A stretch of DNA of 5,693 nt from positions 1 through 5,693 of the forward strand of contig JACMRC010000369.1 of assembly GCA_014376655.1 (NCBI GenBank). The letters are read 5' to 3'. Origin of the DNA: Mucilaginibacter sp. GTDB taxonomy: Bacteria; Bacteroidota; Bacteroidia; Sphingobacteriales; Sphingobacteriaceae. The position numbers and the translations under genes are program-made. Below the pieces are notes generated by a model. That model was not told the DNA's origin. It searched no databases and saw nothing but the letters and a program-made list of their open reading frames with translations. Positions within the stretch are counted from its first letter, which is position 1. Each line of letters begins with the position of its first letter. Of this stretch, positions 1-5,693 are shown piece after piece.

Positions 1-354
1 ACTTTTAATCTTAGCCAACAGCTCATTCATCTCAAAAGGTTTGGCCAGGAAGTCGTCCGCACCTGCTGCCATAGCCGATTCTTTGATATCGCGACTGGCC
101 GAGATCATAATAACGGGAATGTTTTTGGTTAGGTCCACCTGTTTTAGTTTTTTACAGATATCCCTGCCGTCTTCGCCGGACATCCATATATCCAATAACA
201 ACAGATCAGGCAGCTCTTCTTTCATGTCCAGCACGGTAGCTCCATCAACGGTTGATGTAACGTGGTAGCCTTCAAATTCAAGCAGCATCTCTATGGCATC
301 AACAATGCCGGGATCGTCATCGGCTATCATTATTTTTTTTGGGGGCTGTGTCAT
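1..354 (-). CDS. CheY-like response regulator receiver protein (3' end truncated by window edge)
   Basis: This is a phosphoacceptor receiver domain, the likely partner of the histidine kinase immediately upstream. The frame is open from the ATG at 354 to the window edge, giving 118 residues without a stop. Receiver hallmarks are all present: the acidic pocket D12-D13 in IADDDPG, the phosphorylation site D55 in LLLLDIWMSGEDG, the switch residue S85 in IPVIMISAS, and the invariant K105 in DDFLAKPF. The visible part reaches the last helix (ELLAKIK), so a stand-alone receiver of about 120-125 residues is likely. An output domain beyond the edge cannot be excluded. The Pro usually found four residues after the phospho-Asp (DxxMP) is Ser59 here. 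The start at 354 leaves the normal short lead before beta-1; M9 is too far inside the fold to be a good start. It lies 36 bp after the kinase stop on the same strand, so the two are probably co-transcribed. No Shine-Dalgarno sequence is visible. If it is a single-domain receiver, it would act by protein interaction or phosphorelay rather than by binding DNA. Confidence 0.93.
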   Translation of the reverse strand, partial: MTQPPKKIMIADDDPGIVDAIEMLLEFEGYHVTSTVDGATVLDMKEELPDLLLLDIWMSGEDGRDICKKLKQVDLTKNIPVIMISASRDIKESAMAAGADDFLAKPFEMNELLAKIKS

Positions 355-390
355 TGTATATAAGATGTCTGAAATTAAAAAAAGTTACAC

Positions 391-3300
391 TTATTGGTTA
401 TCTGTTTGCTGATTATTTACGGGCAGTGAGAAGCAAAAATCGGACCCTTTTCCTTCCACGCTATTTACCCACATTTTACCGCCTTCGCGCTTTACAATTT
501 CTGATGATATGTATAAGCCTAACCCCAATCCGGGGAAGGTATGCTGTTTGTCGCCGCTTACCCGGTTAAATTGCTCAAATACCATTTCGGCCTTATCTGC
601 TGGTATACCTATCCCAAAATCTTTTACCGATACTATCACCTGGCCATCGTGCATCGCGGTTTTAATAATGATCTGATCAGCATACGGCGAGTATTTAATG
701 GCGTTGGTAATCAAATTGGTTATTACCTGGCTTATGCGGTCCTTGTCCGAAAATATTTTACCCGTTTCGGTAAACTCCTTTATTAGTTTGTGTTTGTTTG
801 TAGTATGCTGCAGGTCCTCTACAGTTTCGCTTATAGCTTTGTTAAAATCAAACCATGTTTTATTAAACTGCAACTTGCCCGAGTTTATTTTGGTAACATC
901 CAATAAATCGCCTATAAGGTTGGTTAAGCGGTTTACCTGGGCATCCATCCGCAGCACCATTTCGGCTTTTTTGGTTTCGCCTTCTTTGGTTAACATGGCA
1001 CCAAGCACCTGGGCGTAGGCTTTAATACTGGTAACCGGCGTTTTTAATTCGTGGCTGGCTATGCCTAAGAAATCGTCTTTTTGGCGCTGTAATATTTTTT
1101 GTTCGTCAATATCTGTATTAGTACCAAACCACTTAATTATTTTACCATCAATTATAAAAGGCAACGCCCTTGCCAAATGCCATTTATAATTACCCTCCTT
1201 ATCGCGCAGCCTAAACTCAAACTGGTAAAGCTCGCCGGTTTGTAAAGAATGTGTCCAGGCAGCAATACAAGCGTCTCTGTCTTCGGGGTGTACATGCAAT
1301 ATCCATTCCGGGCCTACTATGTTTTTTCGTTCGGTTCCAAAAAAATCAAGCGTGCGTTGGTTTATATAATCAAGTTCACCATCAATGGTAGCTGTCCAAA
1401 GTTGTACGGGCATAAAGCCGGTAACAAACTCAAATTGTTTTATCTGGTCGTTAAGTTCCTCGTTTTTGATGTGTACCTGCTGTTTTGCTAATGTCTGTTC
1501 GGTTATATCGGTACATGCGCCAATGTAACCTGCAAAGCTGCCATCGCTGCGGTATTGCGGGTTACCCGTCGCTATGCACCAGCGCACATCTCCTTCTTTA
1601 TTTAAGATCCTGAAATTTACCTCGTAAGCGCAGCGTGCAGCCAGGTCGGCCATGAATTTATCTGCTGCTTTTTTCCTGTCTTCGGCAACAATGGCATTTA
1701 GCCAGCCTGCACCCATTACATCCTCATAAGCCATGCCTGTCCAGTCCATCCAGGTTTGATTGGCATAAGTAATACTCCCTTCCGCATCCGACATCCAAAG
1801 CGATATAGGCGCTGCCGTGGTAATGTTTTGTAGTAAATGTTCACTATCTGTAAGCGCCTTCTTATCTGCTATTTCGCGGCGCATGTCTTTCACTATACTT
1901 GCCCGCCCCAATGGGGCACCGGTTAGCTGATCATAGATCATCAGGCTTATTGCTGATACAGGTATTGTTTCGCCGGTTTTAAAATGACGATAATTTATCT
2001 CGCCCGACCATTTCCCCGTTTTCTCTAAAGTGGCGTAAATTGCTTTGGTTTTTTTTACATCAACGGGTAAAACATAATCACTGCCTGGTCTAAAAGCATC
2101 CTCGTGCTTTTCAATACCCATCATTTTACGCCCGGCGGCATTTACGTAGGTAATGTTATAGTCAAGGTCAGACAGGCTTATAAAATCAGACGTATTATCA
2201 ATCAATTTTAATAACCTGTCCTGTTCGTTCCTCGCAGCTTTTTCGGGCCGCAAATCTCGCGCTACCGATGCCATTGCAATAGGCTTACCGGTAACCGGGT
2301 CATCAACCCTAAAGGCGTTTAAATAAATAGGTATGCTTTCGCCGGTTTTAAAATGGCGGTAATAGCGTTCGCCCTCCCATTTACCGGTTTGGATGATAGA
2401 TTCTGTTGCCCCAACGGCATTGGCTGCGGTATCCGCAGGCATAAAGTATTGCGATGCCGGTATAAAAGCATCGCCATAGTTGTCAATACCCAGCATTTTA
2501 TACCCGGCTTTATTCAAATAAGTAACCTGTGCATCAAGGGTGGTTATACCAATTACTTCGGCAGTGTTATCTATAAGTGTTACCAGTTTTTGCTGCTCTT
2601 CATTATCGGCAATTTCGCGGGTAATATCCTCCACCGTTCCCGCAAAGCGGATACAAATATTTTCGTCGTTAAATTTGGCGTTGCCTATTGCGCGTAACCA
2701 GCGTATAGTATTATCTGCCAAACCAACGGTGCGGAATTTTATATCGTAGGGGCGGCGCAGTGCAGGGTTAATGGATTCGGTTACTTTACCTCTAACCAGG
2801 TCAATATCTTCCGGATGTACGCTGCTTAACACATCAGCGTATTTAACATTGTCGCCCTTCCTAAAACCAAACAACTCCCTGCAACGGCTATCCCATATAA
2901 CCGATTCATCAAACGGATTGAGGTCCCAGGTACCTAATTCGGCGGCATCTAACGCAAACTGCCTACGCTCTTCTGATTCGGCCAGTTGCTGCCTTATTTT
3001 AGCCAGTTCTGTAACATCAGCAGCCGTATTTAATACACCCCAAACCTTGCCATCACTATCCTTTAATGGTTTAAATGAAAAGTTAAAATAATGGGTCTGT
3101 AGCTTGCCATCAACTACAAGGTCAACCCGGTCCTCGGTAGCTTCATAAGCAATACCGTTGGTATAAACATCATTCAGAATTTTAAATATACTTTGGTCCC
3201 TTAGCTCAGGCAGTACATCAAAATAACGCTTGCCTATTACATCATCGCCTTTGCCAAAAATATCAATAATGGTTTTGTTGGCTACCTTAATTACCATATC

Positions 3301-3399
3301 AGCTCCCACATACAAACCAACGGGCGTTAATGATTCTTCAATCAGGGTCCTGAAAATATTCTCGCTTTGGATAAAATGCAAATCAGATCTGTTATTCAT
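391..3399 (-). CDS. Cytoplasmic multi-PAS sensor histidine kinase (six PAS domains, HisKA, HATPase_c)
   Basis: This 1002-residue protein senses a signal through PAS domains, autophosphorylates on His and donates phosphate to a receiver. Six PAS/PAC units can be read at about 12-131, 143-261, 272-386, 396-509, 519-634 and 655-767. Several end in the PAC signature (GTVEDIT, GACTDIT, GTNTDID). PAS2, PAS5 and PAS6 look like the PAS_3 type (for example GTWDLNP...HPEDID). The kinase core follows directly: a HisKA H-box with H783 in ASHELKTP, an N-box with N895 and N899 in NLITNAIKYSP, a G1 box DFGIGIP (927-933), an F-box FEQFNRV, and a G2 box GLGLGL (957-962). All residues needed for activity are present. 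There is no signal peptide or hydrophobic segment, so it should be cytosolic. It has no receiver of its own; the partner is probably the gene 36 bp downstream. The ATG at 3399 follows an in-frame TAG at 3420-3418, and the next Met is residue 35, inside PAS1, so this start is well supported. The ligands of the PAS domains cannot be told from sequence. Confidence 0.97.
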   Translation of the reverse strand: MNNRSDLHFIQSENIFRTLIEESLTPVGLYVGADMVIKVANKTIIDIFGKGDDVIGKRYFDVLPELRDQSIFKILNDVYTNGIAYEATEDRVDLVVDGKLQTHYFNFSFKPLKDSDGKVWGVLNTAADVTELAKIRQQLAESEERRQFALDAAELGTWDLNPFDESVIWDSRCRELFGFRKGDNVKYADVLSSVHPEDIDLVRGKVTESINPALRRPYDIKFRTVGLADNTIRWLRAIGNAKFNDENICIRFAGTVEDITREIADNEEQQKLVTLIDNTAEVIGITTLDAQVTYLNKAGYKMLGIDNYGDAFIPASQYFMPADTAANAVGATESIIQTGKWEGERYYRHFKTGESIPIYLNAFRVDDPVTGKPIAMASVARDLRPEKAARNEQDRLLKLIDNTSDFISLSDLDYNITYVNAAGRKMMGIEKHEDAFRPGSDYVLPVDVKKTKAIYATLEKTGKWSGEINYRHFKTGETIPVSAISLMIYDQLTGAPLGRASIVKDMRREIADKKALTDSEHLLQNITTAAPISLWMSDAEGSITYANQTWMDWTGMAYEDVMGAGWLNAIVAEDRKKAADKFMADLAARCAYEVNFRILNKEGDVRWCIATGNPQYRSDGSFAGYIGACTDITEQTLAKQQVHIKNEELNDQIKQFEFVTGFMPVQLWTATIDGELDYINQRTLDFFGTERKNIVGPEWILHVHPEDRDACIAAWTHSLQTGELYQFEFRLRDKEGNYKWHLARALPFIIDGKIIKWFGTNTDIDEQKILQRQKDDFLGIASHELKTPVTSIKAYAQVLGAMLTKEGETKKAEMVLRMDAQVNRLTNLIGDLLDVTKINSGKLQFNKTWFDFNKAISETVEDLQHTTNKHKLIKEFTETGKIFSDKDRISQVITNLITNAIKYSPYADQIIIKTAMHDGQVIVSVKDFGIGIPADKAEMVFEQFNRVSGDKQHTFPGLGLGLYISSEIVKREGGKMWVNSVEGKGSDFCFSLPVNNQQTDNQ
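1873..2577 (-). repeat. Tandem internal duplication of PAS3 and PAS4 within the kinase gene
   Basis: Residues 275-386 and 399-509 of the kinase align almost without gaps at an offset of 123-124 residues. By my hand count they are roughly 45% identical, well above what unrelated PAS domains share. Shared blocks include LIDNT at the start, KM.GI, DAF.P.S.Y, TGKW.GE, YRHFKTGE.IP, and a DxxTG.P near the end. At DNA level a 19-base stretch (TTTCGCCGGTTTTAAAATG on the plus strand) is identical at 1968-1986 and 2337-2355. These copies lie 369 bases apart, exactly 123 codons. The other PAS domains of the protein do not show these blocks. Confidence 0.85.
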
Positions 3400-3681
3400 C
3401 TTTTGGTAAAAGGTTAGCTAAAGATAAACGTTATAACATCAAAAAATGCTATTAGTTTAACTTAAAACGGATTTTAAATAACTTGCGGTAGACAATTGAC
3501 ATATATTTTTCCTAAAACATTTAAATTATTGTTACATGGATAAAATATCATCACTCATCACTAAAATAGTAAACGGGCAGTTTTTTATTCTGATTTACCC
3601 TTGGCGTAAATCCCCAGATTGTTCCAGTATAAAAAAAAGCTTAAATTCATACTTTGATAACCAACCAATTATTGTCTAAGT
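3400..3681. promoter_or_regulatory. Divergent AT-rich intergenic region carrying promoters for both flanking transcripts
   Basis: This 282-bp region separates the kinase start (minus strand) from the secreted-enzyme start (plus strand), so it should hold promoters in both directions. Neither start has a purine-rich Shine-Dalgarno sequence (the bases before them read ACCAAAAG and TGTCTAAGT), which is usual in Bacteroidota. For the kinase, TATCTTTA at 3426-3419 (minus strand) matches the Bacteroidota -7 consensus TAnnTTTG at all but the last base. The nearest TTTG (3443-3440) is only 13 bases upstream of it, short of the usual spacing of about 19. An 8-base palindrome GTTATAAC lies at 3430-3437 between them. 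No coding frame or convincing hairpin terminator was seen. That promoters are present is a safe inference; the exact elements are weak. Confidence 0.45.
3650..3656 (+). promoter_or_regulatory. Weak candidate -7 element upstream of the secreted FGE-like gene
   Basis: TACTTTG lies 25 bases before the ATG at 3682. It resembles the Bacteroidota -7 box TAnnTTTG but is one base short. The nearest upstream TTG (3619-3621) is 28 bases away, longer than the usual spacing of about 19. The position would give a leader of roughly 20 bases, which is plausible, but the match is poor. Confidence 0.2.
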
Positions 3682-5693
3682 ATGAATATCAAACACGCCC
3701 TGTTTTTACTGCTGTTTTTAAATCTGAATACATACGCGCAAACTCCCGTTTATTCGGGCGCATTAAAAGAAGTTTTTAAAGGACCTGTAAACGCTGCAGA
3801 CCGCGATACGTGGCTTAGTAACTTAAAAACCTGGCGTGATAACGAGAAGAAGCGATTAAATTATAACGGTGCTTTGTACGCCAACCCGCAGCTTAAATGG
3901 GTTAACCATACCTTTATTTACGTGCAGATGATGGCGCACGAGCGTTATTTTTACGACCCGATAACGCGCAAATACACTGTTACCCGTTATCTTAATGATT
4001 TAAAAAAGCGGTATGGCGGTATCGATGCCGTGCTGATATGGCCAACCTATCCAAACATAGGAATAGACAACCGAAATCAGTTTGACCTGACTGCCGACTT
4101 ACCGGGCGGTAAAACTGCTGTAAAGCAAATGATAAAAGATTTTAAAGCTAATGGCGTAAGGGTGTTTTTCCCGATAATGATTTGGGATAAGGGTACACAA
4201 AGAATAGCCCTAACCATGCCACAGGCCTTAGTTAACGAAATAAAAGCACTGGGTGCTGATGGCTTGAATGGCGATACAATGGCCGGCGTATCAGAAGATT
4301 TTTACAAGGCTGCAAAAAATGAGGATTATCCAATTGCTTTTCAGCCTGAACTAAATCTGCATGATTTGAAAATGGTGGAGTGGAACACTTTAAGTTGGGG
4401 GTATTATTGGGGTTATGAGTATGCACCGGGTGTTAGCGTTTATAAATGGTTTGAGCCAAGGCACCAGGTTAATATCACCAACCGGTGGGCTATAAATAAA
4501 ACAGACGACCTGCAATATGCATTTTTTAACGGGATAGGTTATAACTCGTGGGAGAACGTCTGGGCGGTTTGGAACCAGATAGCAGACAGGTATGCAGAAA
4601 CCATAAGGCGCATAAGCGCCATCTATCACCACTACCCCGACGTTTGGAGTAGTAATGATTGGGAACCCTATATCACTGTATCGCAAAAGGGTATTTTTGC
4701 ATCCAAATTCCCCGGTAAAAGCAGGACCATTTATACATTCATAAACAGGGATAGCACAGGGGTTAACGGCGAGCAAATAACTTTACCCTATCACAAAAAT
4801 GAAAAGTATTATGATTTATGGAATGGAAAACAGTTAAACCCTGAAATAAAAGCTGGAAACGCGGTTTTAAGTTTCGGGATAGAAGGGCATGGTTATGGCG
4901 CGGTAATGGTTGCAAACAATGCGGTTAATCCATCAGAGCTAAACTTCTTGAAAACAATGGCTGCAATGAGCCAACGAAAACTAAAAAACTTTAGCATGGC
5001 CTGGAAGCCCATCTCTCAAGAAATGGTGCCAATTGTCAACACAAAAACTCCTATTAAAGATCCTGACGGGATGATCAAAATTACGGGTACCGACAGTTAC
5101 CAGTTTGAATCGGTAGGGGTAATGATAGAAGGAAATGAATTACCAACAGCGTTAGGTGTGCAGCATCAATGGGAAACACACCCATCGCGCTCCCAAAAAC
5201 ATACACTAAGCGTAAAAACATTTTATATTGATAAGTATCCGGTAACTAATAAGCAGTTTAAAGCCTTTTTAACTGCTTCAAAGTATCACCCGGCAGATGA
5301 TCATAATTTTTTGAAAGATTGGGTTAACGGCAGCTATGCCGACGGCACAGCGGATCAACCGGTTACCTGGGTATCTATAGAAGATTCCCGTGCATACGCT
5401 AAATGGGCCGGTAAGCGGTTACCGCACGAGTGGGAGTGGCAATATGCCGCGCAAGGTGCTGATGCCAGGCTATACCCATGGGGTAATATCAAAAACAAAG
5501 ATAACTACCCTGCACCTGATACCACACGCGCCATGAGAAAGCCGACGAAAGTAAATGAGTATCCATCTGGAGCCAGCCCTTTTGGTGTGATGGATATGGT
5601 AGGCAACATTTGGCAATGGACAGATGAATACACCGATGCACATAGCCGCACGGCTATATTAAAAGGTAGTAGTTATTTTCACGCCCAAACATC
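3682..5693 (+). CDS. Secreted protein with glycoside-hydrolase-like N-terminal region and C-terminal FGE/SUMF1-like domain (3' end truncated)
   Basis: The frame is open from the ATG at 3682 to the window edge, 670 codons without a stop; an in-frame TAA at 3658-3660 makes this the first possible start. Residues 1-19 are a Sec signal peptide (NIKHALFLLLFL, cleavage probably after TYA19); with no lipobox Cys, the product should be periplasmic or extracellular. Residues about 40-330 alternate hydrophobic strands and helices like a beta/alpha barrel: DAVLIWPTYP (115-124), GVRVFFPIMIWDKGT (158-172), GADGLNGDTM (191-200), LSWGYYWGYEY (237-247) and AFFNGIGYNSWENVWAVWNQ (280-299). It is rich in Trp and Tyr, as in sugar-binding clefts. 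D169, D198, E258 and E291 are possible acidic active-site residues, but this is inference. Residues about 331-413 look like a beta-sandwich. From about 460 the FGE-sulfatase fold begins: FYIDKYPVTNKQF (514-526), QPVTWVSIEDSRAYAKWAGKRLPHEWEWQYAA (559-590), YPWGN (598-602), GASPFGVMDMVGNIWQWTDEY (630-650) and LKGSSYFH (660-667). His667 sits where the first catalytic Cys of true FGEs is expected. No function is assigned beyond the folds. Confidence 0.9.
   Translation, partial: MNIKHALFLLLFLNLNTYAQTPVYSGALKEVFKGPVNAADRDTWLSNLKTWRDNEKKRLNYNGALYANPQLKWVNHTFIYVQMMAHERYFYDPITRKYTVTRYLNDLKKRYGGIDAVLIWPTYPNIGIDNRNQFDLTADLPGGKTAVKQMIKDFKANGVRVFFPIMIWDKGTQRIALTMPQALVNEIKALGADGLNGDTMAGVSEDFYKAAKNEDYPIAFQPELNLHDLKMVEWNTLSWGYYWGYEYAPGVSVYKWFEPRHQVNITNRWAINKTDDLQYAFFNGIGYNSWENVWAVWNQIADRYAETIRRISAIYHHYPDVWSSNDWEPYITVSQKGIFASKFPGKSRTIYTFINRDSTGVNGEQITLPYHKNEKYYDLWNGKQLNPEIKAGNAVLSFGIEGHGYGAVMVANNAVNPSELNFLKTMAAMSQRKLKNFSMAWKPISQEMVPIVNTKTPIKDPDGMIKITGTDSYQFESVGVMIEGNELPTALGVQHQWETHPSRSQKHTLSVKTFYIDKYPVTNKQFKAFLTASKYHPADDHNFLKDWVNGSYADGTADQPVTWVSIEDSRAYAKWAGKRLPHEWEWQYAAQGADARLYPWGNIKNKDNYPAPDTTRAMRKPTKVNEYPSGASPFGVMDMVGNIWQWTDEYTDAHSRTAILKGSSYFHAQT

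Noticed and set aside
41..3091. Many plus-strand open frames of 69-114 codons opposite the kinase and receiver genes
   Set aside because: All sit antisense to well-supported genes, overlap each other in different frames, and have low-complexity translations without family motifs.
3496..3501. Perfect TTGACA resembling a sigma-70 -35 box in the intergenic region
   Set aside because: No matching -10 box lies 16-18 bases downstream, and Bacteroidota primary sigma factors use a different consensus. Probably chance in AT-rich DNA.
3502..3509. TATATTTT as a possible -7 element on the plus strand
   Set aside because: It matches TAnnTTTG only in part, lies about 170 bases before the start codon, and its upstream TTG is 16 bases away rather than about 19.
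4232..4776. Minus-strand open frames of 64 and 128 codons opposite the secreted-enzyme gene
   Set aside because: They lie antisense to a long frame with clear domain motifs, and their translations show no recognisable motif or start signal. They are shadows of the plus-strand gene.
5041..5693. Reading the right-hand gene as a true sulfatase-activating FGE
   Set aside because: The fold matches, but the first catalytic Cys position is His667 and no sulfatase gene is visible in the window, so only the fold-level call is kept.

Overview
This 5.7 kb window looks like Bacteroidota DNA, most likely from the Sphingobacteriaceae (Mucilaginibacter or Pedobacter type). This is an inference from three things: moderate GC, starts without a Shine-Dalgarno sequence, and the protein families present (a cytoplasmic multi-PAS histidine kinase paired with a small receiver protein, and a secreted enzyme with a C-terminal FGE/SUMF1 domain). 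No marker gene is present to fix the genus.

Layout. The left 3.4 kb is a minus-strand two-component operon. A 1002-residue histidine kinase with six PAS domains (3399 to 391) is followed after 36 bp by a CheY-like response regulator (354 to the left edge, 3' end cut off). A 282-bp AT-rich divergent intergenic region (3400-3681) separates it from a plus-strand gene that starts at 3682 and runs off the right edge. That gene encodes an exported protein of at least 670 residues: a signal peptide, a Trp/Tyr-rich region resembling a glycoside-hydrolase barrel, a probable beta-sandwich, and a C-terminal formylglycine-generating-enzyme (FGE/SUMF1) fold.

How they may work together. The kinase has no membrane segment, so it should sense cytosolic signals through its PAS array. 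It can autophosphorylate on His783 and pass phosphate to Asp55 of the neighbouring receiver. The right-hand gene is divergent, so shared control with the two-component pair is possible but nothing in the sequence demonstrates it.

The points most worth a second look are these. The FGE-like domain has His where the first catalytic copper-binding Cys of true FGEs should be, and it is fused to a putative glycosidase-like module. Inside the kinase, PAS3 and PAS4 are a tandem duplication that still shares an identical 19-bp DNA stretch. I see no RNA genes, CRISPR arrays, insertion sequences or confident terminators.
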